Assembly: GCA_003315335.1 (NCBI GenBank)
Contig: QNRL01000012.1
Coordinates: forward strand, 1-64,000
Reading direction: 5' to 3'
Length of the DNA: 64,000 nt
Source of the DNA: Pseudocitrobacter faecalis
Lineage (GTDB): Bacteria; Pseudomonadota; Gammaproteobacteria; Enterobacterales; Enterobacteriaceae
The position numbers were made by a program, and so were the translations under genes. Of the stretch, positions 29,847 through 39,426 are shown in pieces. The notes below the pieces were generated by a model, which did no database searches, was not told the origin of the DNA, and worked only from the letters and a program-made list of their open reading frames with translations. Every line of letters starts with the position of its first letter. The stretch's first letter is position 1.

Positions 29847-30749
29847 ATGAGTATCGACCTGAGCAAACTGCTGACCGAGCGCCGCAACGCCAACAGTACC
29901 AATATTGACACCCTCTCCACCGAAGAGATGCTGGCGGTAATCAACCGCGAAGATCAGCTGGTTGCTCACGCAATCACACCTTATCTGCCGCAGATTGCCC
30001 AACTGGTTGACGCCGTCGCGGCGGCCTTCCAGAAAGGTGGTCGCCTGATTTACAGCGGTGCAGGCACCTCTGGCCGTCTCGGTATTCTTGATGCCAGCGA
30101 ATGCCCACCGACATTTGGCACCCGCCCGGAGCAGGTCGTTGGCCTGATTGCTGGCGGTCATAAAGCGATTCTCAGCGCCGTTGAGAACTCAGAAGATAAC
30201 GTTGCTCAGGGTGCGGAAGACCTGAAAGCACTGAACTTTACGGCCAACGATGTGCTGGTCGGAATCGCCGCCAGCGGGCGCACGCCGTACGTCATTGGCG
30301 CGATGAACTACGCCAAAAGCGTGGGCGCTCTGGTCGCAACCATTACCTGCAACCCGCACGGTGACATGGCGCAGCTGGCCGATATCGCCATTACCCCGGT
30401 TGTCGGCCCGGAAGTGGTGACCGGCTCAACCCGCCTGAAAGCAGGTACCGCGCAGAAACTGGTGCTGAATATGATTACCACCGGCGCGATGATTCGCAGC
30501 GGCAAGGTCTACAGCAACCTGATGGTCGATGTGGAAGCCACTAACGCCAAGCTGATTGAGCGCCAGGTGTCCATCGTGATGGAAGCAACCGAGTGTGACC
30601 GCGAAACTGCCGTCAATGCGTTAAACGCCTGCCATCGCCACTGCAAAACCGCCATCGTGATGGTGCTGGCAAACCTCAGCGCTGACGAGGCCACTACGCT
30701 GCTGGCCGATAACAACGGCTATATCCGCAAGGCGTTACAGCAAGGCTAA
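29847..30749 (+). CDS. murQ: N-acetylmuramic acid 6-phosphate etherase MurQ
   Basis: MurQ cleaves the lactyl ether of MurNAc-6-phosphate to give GlcNAc-6-phosphate and lactate, which allows growth on cell-wall sugar. The 300-residue SIS-domain protein carries the family block GAGTSGRLGILDASECPPTFG with the catalytic glutamate at about position 85, plus GIAASGRTPYVIGA and VVTGSTRLKAGTAQKLVLNM. It differs noticeably from E. coli MurQ along its length. murP follows after 21 bp. The repressor gene murR, which is divergent from murQ in E. coli, is not here. Confidence 0.95.
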   Translation: MSIDLSKLLTERRNANSTNIDTLSTEEMLAVINREDQLVAHAITPYLPQIAQLVDAVAAAFQKGGRLIYSGAGTSGRLGILDASECPPTFGTRPEQVVGLIAGGHKAILSAVENSEDNVAQGAEDLKALNFTANDVLVGIAASGRTPYVIGAMNYAKSVGALVATITCNPHGDMAQLADIAITPVVGPEVVTGSTRLKAGTAQKLVLNMITTGAMIRSGKVYSNLMVDVEATNAKLIERQVSIVMEATECDRETAVNALNACHRHCKTAIVMVLANLSADEATTLLADNNGYIRKALQQG

Positions 30750-30770
30750 ACGGCCTGGAGAACAGATTGA

Positions 30771-32204
30771 ATGGCGAAAATAAATAAAGAGATGATAGCC
30801 CGTCTCCTCTCCCTGGTGGGGGGAGCCGGAAACGTCGTTCAGGCCGGGAACTGTATGACCCGACTGCGCTTAACGCTACGCAATGAAGAACTGGCTGATA
30901 TTGGCAACATTCGTCTGGTGGACGGTGTGCTGGGCGTAGTGGTCAGCGAAGAGCAGTTCCAGATAATCCTCGGCCCCGGCAGAGCACAAACCGCTGCCGA
31001 GATGATGAATGCGCTGCTGGAGGATTCACCCACGGCGGAACCGTCATTGGCTGACGTTGCCAGCGAAAAGAAAAAAGCGCTAAAAGAGAAGCAAACCAGC
31101 GGTATTCAGAAGTTTTTGGCGAAGTTCGCCACCATTTTCACCCCGTTAATCCCTGGGTTTATTGCCGTGGGCCTGCTGCTTGGCTTTGCCACGCTGGCGG
31201 AACAGATGTTCGTGTTGAAAAGCACCCATCCGAACGCCACGCTGGTGGAAGTGATCGGCTATATGAAGATTTTCAGCAAGGGAATGTTCACCTTCCTGAG
31301 TATCCTCATTGGCTACAACACGCAAAAAGCGTTCGGCGGTTCGGGCGTAAACGGCGCGATTATCGCCTCGCTGTTTGTGCTGGGCTATAACCCGGAAGCG
31401 ACGGTTGGGTTTTATTCCGGCATCACGCAGTTCTTCGGTCACGATATCGACCCGCGCGGCAACATTATTGGCGTGCTGATCGCGGCGATTCTGGGCGCAT
31501 GGGTGGAACGGCGGGTACGCAGCATCATGCCCGCCAACCTTGATATGATCCTCACCTCCGCGATTACGCTGCTGATTATGGGCGCGGTCACCTTTGTGGT
31601 GATTATGCCGCTCGGCGGTTACCTGTTCACCGGCATGTCCTGGCTGTTCCTGCATCTCAACGGCAACCCGTTCGGCTCTGCGGTGCTGGCCGGGCTGTTC
31701 CTGCTGGCGGTCATGTTTGGCGTGCATCAGGGTTTCGTGCCGGTGTACTTCGCGCTGATGGATGCACAGGGCTTCAACTCGTTGTTCACCATTTTGTCGA
31801 TGGCGGGCGCAGGTCAGGTCGGCGCGGCGCTGGCGCTTTACTTCCGCGCGAAGCAGGGCGCGCTGCTGCGTACCCAGATTAAAGGGGCGATAATTCCCGG
31901 TCTTCTGGGTGTCGGCGAACCGTTGATCTACGGCGTCACGCTGCCACGCATGAAGCCCTTCATCACCGCCTGTTTTGGCGGCGCGTGCGGCGGCTTCTTC
32001 ATCGGCCTGGTGGCGTGGATGGGCCTGCCCGTCGGTTTGAACACCGTATTTGGCCCGTCGGGGCTGGTAGCGTTGCCGCTGATGACCTCCAACAGCGGTA
32101 TCTACGCCGGAATGGCGGTGTATGCGGCGGGTCTTGCCGTGGCGTACTTCTTCGGCTTCCTGCTCACCTGGCTGTTCGGCAGTAAAAACGTCGATCTCAG
32201 TTAA
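30771..32204 (+). CDS. murP: PTS N-acetylmuramic acid transporter MurP (EIIBC)
   Basis: The 477-residue protein has an N-terminal IIB domain, with the phosphorylated cysteine at position 28 in [12 protein letters not shown], followed by a glucose-superfamily IIC domain with about ten spans, including the substrate-site run [18 protein letters not shown]. There is no IIA domain, so it would use the cytoplasmic glucose IIA (Crr), as known for MurP. It imports and phosphorylates MurNAc for MurQ. It ends at an intrinsic terminator. Confidence 0.94.
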   Translation: MAKINKEMIARLLSLVGGAGNVVQAGNCMTRLRLTLRNEELADIGNIRLVDGVLGVVVSEEQFQIILGPGRAQTAAEMMNALLEDSPTAEPSLADVASEKKKALKEKQTSGIQKFLAKFATIFTPLIPGFIAVGLLLGFATLAEQMFVLKSTHPNATLVEVIGYMKIFSKGMFTFLSILIGYNTQKAFGGSGVNGAIIASLFVLGYNPEATVGFYSGITQFFGHDIDPRGNIIGVLIAAILGAWVERRVRSIMPANLDMILTSAITLLIMGAVTFVVIMPLGGYLFTGMSWLFLHLNGNPFGSAVLAGLFLLAVMFGVHQGFVPVYFALMDAQGFNSLFTILSMAGAGQVGAALALYFRAKQGALLRTQIKGAIIPGLLGVGEPLIYGVTLPRMKPFITACFGGACGGFFIGLVAWMGLPVGLNTVFGPSGLVALPLMTSNSGIYAGMAVYAAGLAVAYFFGFLLTWLFGSKNVDLS

Positions 32205-32211
32205 TCCTCCC

Positions 32212-32240
32212 GCCCCCGGCCAGCGCTGGGGGCTTCTATT
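32212..32240 (+). terminator. Terminator after murQP
   Basis: GCCCCC and GGGGGC enclose GGCCAGCGCT and are followed by TTCTATTT. Confidence 0.72.
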
Positions 32241-32290
32241 TCCGCATGCTATGATTCTCGTCTGATAAAAATAAAGACGAGAACAACAAC

Positions 32291-33202
32291 ATGGGATCCA
32301 CCAGAAGAGGGATGATGAACGTCCTTATCGCCGCCGTGCTGTGGGGAAGTTCAGGGGTATGCGCGCAGTACATCATGGAACAAAGCCAGATGTCCTCGCA
32401 GTTTTTAACTATGACGCGTCTGCTGTTCGCGGGGCTGATTCTGCTGACACTCTCTTTCGTACATGGCGACCGCATCTTCCGCATTATGAAAAACCGTAAA
32501 GACGCGCTTAGCCTGCTGTTCTTCACCCTGGTAGGCGCCCTGACGGTGCAGCTGTCATTTCTGATGACCATCGAAAAATCCAACGCCGCCACCGCGACCG
32601 TGCTGCAATTCCTGGCCCCGACGATCATCGTGGCGTGGTTCTCGCTGGTACGTAAATCCCGCCCCGGCATGCTGGTGTTTGCCGCTATCGGCACCTCATT
32701 AATCGGTACGTTTTTGCTGGTCACCCACGGAAACCCGACATCACTGTCTATCTCCGGCGGCGCGCTGTTCTGGGGGATTGTCTCTGCCTTTACGGCGGCG
32801 TTCTACACCACGTATCCGTCACAGCTGATTGCGCGTTATGGCACGCTGCCGATTGTGGGCTGGAGCATGCTCATCGGCGGCGCGGTGCTGCTGCCGTTTT
32901 ACGCAGGCCAGGGCGAGAGCTTTACGCTTTCCGGCAACGTGGTGCTGGCATTCTTCTATCTGGTGGTGATTGGCACCTCGCTGACCTTTAGCCTCTATCT
33001 GAAAGGCGCGCAGATGATTGGCGGCCCGCGAGCCAGCATTCTGAGTTGTGCCGAACCACTGAGTAGCGCATTCCTGTCGCTGCTTCTGCTGGGCATCACC
33101 TTCACCCTGCCGGACTGGCTGGGCACGTTGCTGATCCTCTCCTCGGTTATCCTGATTTCGCTGGATTCCCGCCGTCGCAGTACGCCGGTTGAGCGTCACT
33201 AA
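32291..33202 (+). CDS. yicL: EamA/DMT-family transporter YicL
   Basis: The 303-residue inner-membrane protein has ten hydrophobic spans in two EamA repeats and closely matches E. coli YicL, including the start [30 protein letters not shown] and the run [17 protein letters not shown]. Its substrate is not known; the DMT superfamily exports metabolites and amino acids. It marks the left end of a long block that keeps the order of the E. coli 82-83 min region. The lipoprotein gene nlpA found near it in E. coli is missing. Confidence 0.93.
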   Translation: MGSTRRGMMNVLIAAVLWGSSGVCAQYIMEQSQMSSQFLTMTRLLFAGLILLTLSFVHGDRIFRIMKNRKDALSLLFFTLVGALTVQLSFLMTIEKSNAATATVLQFLAPTIIVAWFSLVRKSRPGMLVFAAIGTSLIGTFLLVTHGNPTSLSISGGALFWGIVSAFTAAFYTTYPSQLIARYGTLPIVGWSMLIGGAVLLPFYAGQGESFTLSGNVVLAFFYLVVIGTSLTFSLYLKGAQMIGGPRASILSCAEPLSSAFLSLLLLGITFTLPDWLGTLLILSSVILISLDSRRRSTPVERH

Positions 33203-33266
33203 ATTGTCCATATTCGCCAGCAACACATATAGTTAAGGGGAATGAATTCCCGATAAGGATATGAGC

Positions 33267-33566
33267 ATGAAAATGATACCGGTGCTATTTTCTCTGGCGG
33301 CCTGTCTGGCTGCCTCCGGCGCGGCATATGCCGACTCGCCGATGGAAGGGCTTAAGTTTGAGCAGCAAAAGCGGCAAGTGATTGAGGACGTGAAGAAGAA
33401 CTGTGCCCCGGCGGGCGCGGTGTCGGACGATCAATTTGCGAATCTGGTGCTGGCGACGGAAGAGAATCGTCTGCGCGTGCGGGAAGCGACGCTGGCGCTG
33501 GAACGTAATGATGCCGAGCGCTACGCCGCCGCCGTGAAGCAGGTACAGTGTCCAAAAGCGGAGTGA
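33267..33566 (+). CDS. yicS: Small secreted protein YicS
   Basis: The 99-residue product has a signal peptide (MKMIPVLFSLAACLAASGAAYA) and a helical mature part with the run VIEDVKKNCAPAGAVSDDQFANLVLATEENRLRVREATLALERNDA. Two cysteines could pair in the periplasm. It matches my memory of E. coli YicS, whose function is unknown. I chose ATG 33267, nine bases after AGGA; ATG 33261 is two codons upstream but too close to the ribosome site. It is convergent with nepI. Confidence 0.82.
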   Translation: MKMIPVLFSLAACLAASGAAYADSPMEGLKFEQQKRQVIEDVKKNCAPAGAVSDDQFANLVLATEENRLRVREATLALERNDAERYAAAVKQVQCPKAE

Positions 33567-33579
33567 TTTCCCGATAATG

Positions 33580-33610
33580 AAGGCCGGATACGCGCACCAC
33601 CCTCCGGCCA
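33580..33610. terminator. REP-like hairpin between convergent yicS and nepI
   Basis: GGCCGGA and TCCGGCC flank a 14-nt loop, in the style of a REP element, and probably end both transcripts. Confidence 0.6.
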
Positions 33611-33616
33611 TTCTCC

Positions 33617-34801
33617 TTAATTCACTTTCACCTTCGTCGCCACCAGCGTGGCCGTCAGCAGCATCAGGCAGGCGGAAATCGCCAGCGGTGACAGCACGCC
33701 GAAATGGTCCAGCGCGACGCCGCCCAGCGCCGCCCCGCAGGTGTTAGCGAACTGGATCACCGCCACCTGAATAGATCCCGCTTTTTCTGCCTGATCGGAG
33801 AGCGAGCGGGTGATCCACGTTGACCAACCGACCGGCACCATCGCAAACGCGAAGCCCCAGATGATCGCTACCGCAGACGCGACAACCGGCGAATTCCCCC
33901 AGAAAATCAGCGCCAGCGCGCTGAGCATCAGGACAAAGGGCGCGCAGGCCAGCGTGCCTTTTACCGAGCGTTTCAGAACGGCAGAAGAGAGCGAGGTGCC
34001 GACAAAGCTGGCAATGCCAAAGCTCAGCAGCACCAGCGTCAGGCCATCCACGCTAAAGCCTGCCAGCGTGGTATAGACCGGGCGTATATAGGTGAAGAAA
34101 GAGAACTGGGCGACGAACACCAAAAAAATGGCGCTCATGCCCGCCAGCACGCCGGGGCGCTTCATCAGGCTAAACATGTTTTGCTGCTGATGCGCCGCTT
34201 CGCCAGGCAGCGAGGGCAGCGCTTTAATCACCCACACTATGCACAGCGCGCCCATTAGCGCCGCGCCGTTAAACACATTTCGCCAGCCAATTATTCCGCC
34301 GAGGAAACTGCCGAGCGGAGCGGCGATCACCAGGGCTATCGACACTGCGCCAAAAATCACCGACAGCGCTTTTGGCACCACGCGCATTGGCACCAGGCGA
34401 ATCGTCAATGACGCCGACATCGCCCAGAAACCGCCCAGCGCCAGACCAAGGCAGGCGCGCCCCAGCAGCAACAGCGCAAAACTATTGGCAAACGACACCA
34501 GCAGGCAGGAGAGTGTCAGCAGTACCGCAAACATCACCACCACGTAGCGGCGATCGGTGCGACCAATGATGTGAGTGATAAACAGGCTGGAGAACATCGC
34601 CACAAACGCGGTCATGGTGACCGACTGCCCCGCCAGACCCTCAGAGATGCCCAGATCCTGCGCCATGGGGGTCAGCAGGCTGACGGGCAAAAACTCAACG
34701 GTTATCAGGCAGGCCACGCAAAAAGCCACCGCAAAAACCGCCGACCAGTTCGGTCGCACGACAGCGTCTTTCGGTTGTGAGGAAGTGTACGGTTCAGTCA
34801 T
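33617..34801 (-). CDS. nepI: Purine ribonucleoside exporter NepI
   Basis: The 394-residue MFS protein with 12 spans exports inosine and guanosine using the proton gradient. It matches E. coli NepI closely: [47 protein letters not shown] near the N-terminus and [40 protein letters not shown] near the C-terminus. I chose ATG 34801 with a GGTGA ribosome site over the in-frame start at 34816. It lies between yicS and yicN as in E. coli. Confidence 0.95.
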   Translation of the reverse strand: MTEPYTSSQPKDAVVRPNWSAVFAVAFCVACLITVEFLPVSLLTPMAQDLGISEGLAGQSVTMTAFVAMFSSLFITHIIGRTDRRYVVVMFAVLLTLSCLLVSFANSFALLLLGRACLGLALGGFWAMSASLTIRLVPMRVVPKALSVIFGAVSIALVIAAPLGSFLGGIIGWRNVFNGAALMGALCIVWVIKALPSLPGEAAHQQQNMFSLMKRPGVLAGMSAIFLVFVAQFSFFTYIRPVYTTLAGFSVDGLTLVLLSFGIASFVGTSLSSAVLKRSVKGTLACAPFVLMLSALALIFWGNSPVVASAVAIIWGFAFAMVPVGWSTWITRSLSDQAEKAGSIQVAVIQFANTCGAALGGVALDHFGVLSPLAISACLMLLTATLVATKVKVN

Positions 34802-34930
34802 TAAGTCACCAGGCATTGGTTATCGTGCGGGAAAGTTGCGCAGTGTAACATCCTGAGTGTGACGTATTTAACGTTTTGACAACTATTTGGGGGGAGTATG
34901 GGGGATTGTGAGGAATTATGCGCGCTGATG

Positions 34931-35034
34931 CCCTCACCCCGGCCCTCTCCCACAGGGAGAGGGAGAAAACCGCACGAACTTCACCTCTGGCACTCTCGGT
35001 CCCCTCTCCCTGTGGGAGAGGGTTAGGGTGAGGG
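34931..35034 (+). repeat. Composite palindromic repeat, copy 4
   Basis: Hairpin one, CCCTCTCCCACAGGGAGAGGG, is followed by AGAAAACC, variable bases ending CTCTCGGT, and hairpin two, CCCTCTCCCTGTGGGAGAGGG. The ends are CCCTCACCCC and TTAGGGTGAGGG. It has the same orientation and nearly the same length as copy 2. It lies between the nepI upstream region and the yicN stop codon. Confidence 0.88.
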
Positions 35035-35050
35035 GGAAAGCCCGCTCGCA

Positions 35051-35503
35051 TCAATGCAGCCACCGAACCCCATCTTCATCGTGGAATAACGCGTTGTAAC
35101 GAATCTGAAACGCGTTCAGTTCCCCGGCATTGGGTTCCAGCTCACGCATAAACCCTAACGCCAGCCGAACCTGCGCATCGGTAATCGGCGCCGCCAGACG
35201 CGATTTTTGCAGCAGGCGATGCCAGCGATGCATGCTCTCGTCACTGCTGTCGACAATAAACACCTGCCAAATCAGCAGCATCTGCGCGGCATTCTGCAAA
35301 TGCGCTTCATTCGGACGCTCAAGATAGTGCAGATACTCGTTGCCGGGTTCCTTCCCCAGTTGATCGATCATCGATTCTATGGGCATTGGCGTAATGCCCA
35401 TGCGTTCACTCAAACGACGAATCGCCCGGCGTGGGCCGGATGTCATCACCCGAAAACCCACCACAAACACGACCACCAGCGTCGCCAGCATTATCCAGAT
35501 CAT
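35051..35503 (-). CDS. yicN: YicN, DUF1198 membrane-anchored protein
   Basis: The 150-residue protein begins with one transmembrane segment (MIWIMLATLVVVFVVGFRVMTSG) and continues as a helical cytoplasmic domain (RAIRRLSERMGITPMPIESMIDQLGKEPGNEYLHYLERPNEAHLQNAAQMLLIWQVFIVD). It matches E. coli YicN, function unknown. In E. coli the next genes before ilvN are adeQ, adeD and uhpTCBA; here ilvN follows after 69 bp with all of these absent. Confidence 0.9.
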   Translation of the reverse strand: MIWIMLATLVVVFVVGFRVMTSGPRRAIRRLSERMGITPMPIESMIDQLGKEPGNEYLHYLERPNEAHLQNAAQMLLIWQVFIVDSSDESMHRWHRLLQKSRLAAPITDAQVRLALGFMRELEPNAGELNAFQIRYNALFHDEDGVRWLH

Positions 35504-35572
35504 GTGCCCTCACAATGTCGTTCAACCCCGACATCATAAAGCGTATTTCAGCGCTGTCGACTGTCAGATGAG

Positions 35573-35863
35573 TTACTGAAAAAACACCGCAATCTTATTA
35601 AACATCGTCGGGTCAGACTGGTTACGCTGCACTTTCACCACGTCCTCCAGCTTGTCTATCTGACTCATCATCTGCTCAAGCCGCTGGTCATCGTTGACCA
35701 GTAGCCAGATATGGCTTTGATCGCTGTCCTGAATCGGTAGGCAAAGGATGCCTTCGACGTTAAACGCGCGACGGGCAAACAGGCCGCAGACGTGGGTCAT
35801 GACGCCCGGGTGGTTGCGAACGGTGAGTTCAAGAATGACGTTATCGTGTGCTGTGTTTTGCAT
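35573..35863 (-). CDS. ilvN: Acetolactate synthase I small subunit IlvN
   Basis: The 96-residue regulatory subunit carries an ACT domain ([33 protein letters not shown]) that binds valine and transmits feedback inhibition to IlvB. Length and sequence match E. coli IlvN. It follows ilvB after 3 bp in the ivbL-ilvB-ilvN operon. Confidence 0.97.
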   Translation of the reverse strand: MQNTAHDNVILELTVRNHPGVMTHVCGLFARRAFNVEGILCLPIQDSDQSHIWLLVNDDQRLEQMMSQIDKLEDVVKVQRNQSDPTMFNKIAVFFQ

Positions 35864-35866
35864 GGC

Positions 35867-37555
35867 TTATTCCCCCACCATTTCAGTATTCGCCGCGCCC
35901 GGCGGTACCATTGGATACACTTTTTCCTGCGGGTCGATACGCACGTGGATCAGCGCCGGGCCCGGTCGGTTGATAATTGCCTGCAGCGCGCCCTGCGGAT
36001 CGGTTTCGCCGTTTAAATCGCAGGTTGCCAGGCCGAAACCGGCGGCAATTTGCATAAAGTTGATCATCCCCGGATAGGTCGCCGCGAACACGCCCTGTTT
36101 GTAGAACAGGCTCTGCTGTTGATGAACAAGGCCCAGCGCTTCGTTATTCATCAGAATGATTTTCACATCCAGCTGATTTTCCGCCGCCGTCGCCATCTCC
36201 TGAATGTTCATCATCAAACTGCCATCGCCAGAAAAGCACAGTACTTTGCGATCCGGATTCGCCAGCGCTGCACCAACCGCCGCAGGCAAGCCGAAGCCCA
36301 TTGTGCCCAGGCCGCCGGAGGTCAGCCACTGACGCGGGCGATTGAGCGGGTACGCCTGGGCAGTCCACATCTGGTGCTGGCCTACGTCGGTGGCGATAAT
36401 CGCGTCGTCGTTCACGCAGGCGGCAACGGCGTTGATCAGGCCATAATGGCTTAACGGATCGGTCGCTTGTGGGATGGCACACGGGAATTCCTGTTGCAGT
36501 TCAGCGACTTTCCCGCGCCATTCGTTACGCGGCTGTGCGTCAATCAGCGGTAACAGTTGCGCCAGAACATCATCAACATCGGCCTGAATGGCTACGTGGG
36601 CTTGCTTGATTTTCCCCAACTCGGCGCGATCGATATCAACATGAATAATCTTCGCGTTCGGGCAGAACTCAGCCACTTTCCCCGTTGCCCGGTCATCAAA
36701 ACGTGCACCTAAAACAATCAATAAATCAGACTGTTGCAGAATAAAGTTGGTGCTGCGCGCACCGTGCATCCCCAGCATACCTAATGACAGCGGGTGCGCT
36801 TTTGGCAGCATGCCCAACGCCATCAGGGTCATGGTGGTCGGCAAATTCGCTTTCTCAGCCAGCTCGCGTACGCGTTCAGGCGCATTGATTACCCCGCCCC
36901 CCAGATACAGTACCGGACGCTGCGCGGCATTGATCATTGCGGCGGCTTCACGCACGCTCTCGGCGCTGAATTCAGGCGTTGGCGCACGGTCGCCGGGCTC
37001 TGGCAGTTCACTCAGTTCGATTTCAGCGGTCTGCACATCCTTAGGAATGTCTATCCACACCGGGCCTGGGCGGCCAGACTGCGCAATGCGGAAGGCATCC
37101 GCGATAACCTGCGGTAATTCCGTGATGTTGCGGACTAAATAGTTATGTTTGGTGATGGGGATAGAGATGCCGTAGGTGTCGACTTCCTGGAACGCATCGG
37201 TGCCAATCAACGAGGAAGCCACCTGGCCGGTGATACACACTAACGGAATCGAGTCGAGACGCGCGTCGGCGATGGCGGTCACCAGGTTGGTGGCACCCGG
37301 CCCACTACAGGCCATGCACACCGCCGGTTTCCCCGCCGTGCGCGCCATGCCCTGCGCAATAAATCCCGCGCCCTGCTCGTGACGCGCGAGTATATGGCGT
37401 ATCTGCTTACTTTGGCTTAATGCATCATACAGCGGCAGCACGGTGCCGCCGGGAATGCCGGTGACCATGGTGATCCCCTGACGTTCCAGCAGATGGACGA
37501 TCAGTTCTGCGCCGGTAAAGCGTCTGGTCTGTGATGTTGTGCCCGAACTTGCCAT
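35867..37555 (-). CDS. ilvB: Acetolactate synthase I large subunit IlvB
   Basis: The 562-residue catalytic subunit condenses two pyruvates to acetolactate, or pyruvate with 2-ketobutyrate, at the start of valine and isoleucine synthesis. It shows the catalytic-glutamate region RHEQGAGFIAQGMAR near residue 60, the FAD-binding middle domain (LGARFDDRATGKV), and the thiamine-diphosphate motif GDGSLMMNIQEM...ILMNNE near residue 445. The sequence is complete and close to E. coli IlvB. Expression is controlled by attenuation through the ivbL leader upstream. Confidence 0.98.
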   Translation of the reverse strand: MASSGTTSQTRRFTGAELIVHLLERQGITMVTGIPGGTVLPLYDALSQSKQIRHILARHEQGAGFIAQGMARTAGKPAVCMACSGPGATNLVTAIADARLDSIPLVCITGQVASSLIGTDAFQEVDTYGISIPITKHNYLVRNITELPQVIADAFRIAQSGRPGPVWIDIPKDVQTAEIELSELPEPGDRAPTPEFSAESVREAAAMINAAQRPVLYLGGGVINAPERVRELAEKANLPTTMTLMALGMLPKAHPLSLGMLGMHGARSTNFILQQSDLLIVLGARFDDRATGKVAEFCPNAKIIHVDIDRAELGKIKQAHVAIQADVDDVLAQLLPLIDAQPRNEWRGKVAELQQEFPCAIPQATDPLSHYGLINAVAACVNDDAIIATDVGQHQMWTAQAYPLNRPRQWLTSGGLGTMGFGLPAAVGAALANPDRKVLCFSGDGSLMMNIQEMATAAENQLDVKIILMNNEALGLVHQQQSLFYKQGVFAATYPGMINFMQIAAGFGLATCDLNGETDPQGALQAIINRPGPALIHVRIDPQEKVYPMVPPGAANTEMVGE

Positions 37556-37605
37556 GCTCCAGTCCTTTTATTCTGAGCCGACTTTCCGGGGAGGGTCATT
37601 AAACG

Positions 37606-37637
37606 AAAAACCCCGCCCGGTTTGCGCCGGCGGGGTT
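37606..37637 (-). terminator. Attenuator terminator of the ilvBN operon
   Basis: Read on the minus strand, CCCCGCCGGCG and its partner CGGGCGGGG form a GC stem followed by TTTTTCG. It lies between the ivbL leader peptide and ilvB, as expected for valine/leucine attenuation. Confidence 0.85.
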
Positions 37638-37662
37638 TTGGAATCGTGTGTTGTTCCTGACC

Positions 37663-37761
37663 CTACGGCGCATTGCCGACGACCACCACCACACGCACGA
37701 CGACCACCGCGGCTGGTAGCGCGGTTTTTAGTAGGGTCGACGTCATCATGGAAGGAGTCAT
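37663..37761 (-). CDS. ivbL: ilvBN operon leader peptide IvbL
   Basis: The 32-residue peptide begins MTPSMMTSTLLKTALPAA and ends with two runs of valines split by one arginine (VVVVRVVVVV) and then GNAP, nearly the same as the E. coli IvbL C-terminus. Ribosome stalling at these valine codons, and at the LL pair, prevents the downstream terminator from forming. I chose ATG 37761 because it gives the same length as E. coli; the longer upstream reading frame is not needed. Confidence 0.93.
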   Translation of the reverse strand: MTPSMMTSTLLKTALPAAVVVVRVVVVVGNAP

Positions 37762-38054
37762 TAGGGGCCTGTTTATCAATTCATCAAGTGAATTTATACA
37801 AACACAGGTTTTGGATGCTGGCAACGGAAAAAAATTCATCTGCGTAAAAATGTCTGCGCGATCACACTCCAGAGCCATGTAGAGACTGGCAAGATTAGTT
37901 GCCGTCAGCGTCTATAAATCCTGCCTGGCCGCTACAAATCATTCACATATATGATGGTTAAATTGTCATCTTGATATGGTAGATTCCACCCGCATTTAGG
38001 GTAATAAGCAGCAGCTTATTCTTATATTTTCTTTTTTTATAAAATATCAGAGAA
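37762..38054. promoter_or_regulatory. ivbL-emrD intergenic region
   Basis: This 293-bp region must carry the ilvBN promoter on the minus strand and the emrD promoter on the plus strand. In E. coli the SOS toxin-antitoxin pair tisB/istR lies here; I found no TisB-like reading frame and no LexA box of the form CTGTN8ACAG. An A+T-rich tract precedes emrD. Confidence 0.5.
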
Positions 38055-39239
38055 ATGAAAAGCCAAAGAAACGTCACTATCTTACTGATGCTGGTGTTGC
38101 TGGTTGCCGTCGGACAGATGGCTCAAACCATATATATTCCTGCAATTGCTGATATGGCACGCGATCTCAACGTTCGCGAGGGCGCGGTGCAAAGCGTCAT
38201 GGCAGCCTATCTGCTGACCTATGGCGTTTCGCAGCTCTTCTATGGCCCGCTTTCTGACCGCGTCGGGCGTCGTCCGGTGATCCTGGTTGGGATGTCGATT
38301 TTTATGCTGGCGACGGTTGTCGCCATGTCCACCAGCGATCTGACGGTGCTGATTGCCGCCAGCGCGTTACAGGGAATGGGCACCGGCGTGGGCGGCGTAA
38401 TGGCGCGTACTCTGCCGCGTGACCTGTACGAAGGCAGCCAGCTTCGCCACGCTAACAGCCTGTTGAATATGGGGATTCTGGTGAGCCCTCTGCTCGCGCC
38501 ACTGATTGGCGGGCTGCTTGATACGGCCTGGAACTGGCGTGCGTGCTACGGCTTCCTGCTGACCCTGTGTGTGATTGTCACCTTCAGCATGGCGCGCTGG
38601 ATGCCAGAAACGCGCCCTGCTGGTGCACCGAAAACGCGGCTTATCAGCAACTATAAAACGCTTTTTGGCAGCGGCGCGTTCAACTGCTATCTGCTGATGC
38701 TGATTGGCGGGCTGGCGGGCATTGCGGTGTTTGAAGCCTGCTCTGGCGTGCTGATGGGCGCAGTGCTTGGCCTGAACAGCATGGTGGTGAGTATTCTGTT
38801 TATTCTGCCGATCCCGGCGGCATTCTTTGGCGCCTGGTTTGCCGGGCGTCCGAATAAACGTTTTTCAACGCTGATGTGGCAGTCGGTGATGAGTTGCCTG
38901 GTCGCGGGGCTGATGATGTGGATACCGGGCCTGTTCGGCGTAATGACCGTCTGGACGCTGCTGGTGCCTGCCGCGCTGTTCTTCTTCGGCGCAGGGATGC
39001 TTTTCCCGCTGGCGACCAGCGGTGCAATGGAGCCCTTCCCGTTCCTCGCCGGTACTGCGGGTGCGCTGGTCGGCGGCTTGCAGAACATTGGTTCCGGCGT
39101 GTTAGCGTGGCTTTCCGCGATGATGCCGCAAACCGGTCAGGCCAGCCTCGGTCTGTTAATGACGCTGATGGGCCTGCTGATTTTCCTCTGTTGGCTACCG
39201 CTGGCTTCGCGTTTTCATCAACATCAGCAGCCGGTGTAA
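38055..39239 (+). CDS. emrD: MFS multidrug exporter EmrD
   Basis: The 394-residue, 12-span inner-membrane antiporter matches E. coli EmrD almost throughout, from RNVTILLMLVLLVAVGQMAQTIYIPAIADMARDLNVREGAVQSV to the loop motif LFYGPLSDRVGRRPVILVG and the C-terminal half LVPAALFFFGAGMLFPLATSGAMEPFPFLAGTAGALVGGLQNIGSG. EmrD exports hydrophobic uncouplers and detergents. ATG 38055 fits the E. coli start; a weak AGAGAA lies before it. In E. coli yidF comes next; here dsdA intervenes. Confidence 0.97.
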   Translation: MKSQRNVTILLMLVLLVAVGQMAQTIYIPAIADMARDLNVREGAVQSVMAAYLLTYGVSQLFYGPLSDRVGRRPVILVGMSIFMLATVVAMSTSDLTVLIAASALQGMGTGVGGVMARTLPRDLYEGSQLRHANSLLNMGILVSPLLAPLIGGLLDTAWNWRACYGFLLTLCVIVTFSMARWMPETRPAGAPKTRLISNYKTLFGSGAFNCYLLMLIGGLAGIAVFEACSGVLMGAVLGLNSMVVSILFILPIPAAFFGAWFAGRPNKRFSTLMWQSVMSCLVAGLMMWIPGLFGVMTVWTLLVPAALFFFGAGMLFPLATSGAMEPFPFLAGTAGALVGGLQNIGSGVLAWLSAMMPQTGQASLGLLMTLMGLLIFLCWLPLASRFHQHQQPV

Positions 39240-39263
39240 ATCGACTCCGCAGTAACCGGCTAT

Positions 39264-39320
39264 AACGCCGCCCCGGTGCATATTGCCGGGTGTCGGCGTA
39301 AACGCCTTACCCGGCCTACG
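39264..39320. repeat. REP/BIME-like element between emrD and dsdA
   Basis: Two nested hairpins, around ACGCCGCCCCGG/GCCGGGTGTCGGCGT and GGCGTAAACGCC, precede TTACCCGGCCTACGCC, the usual right end of a REP unit. Confidence 0.65.
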
Positions 39321-39426
39321 CCCTCATCCTAAACACACTGATCGCGTCAATTGCGCATTTATCCCTTGTCATGAACAGCTCGTTTTCTGTTGAATAGAAC
39401 GAAATACCCTAACATGAGATCGGCTG

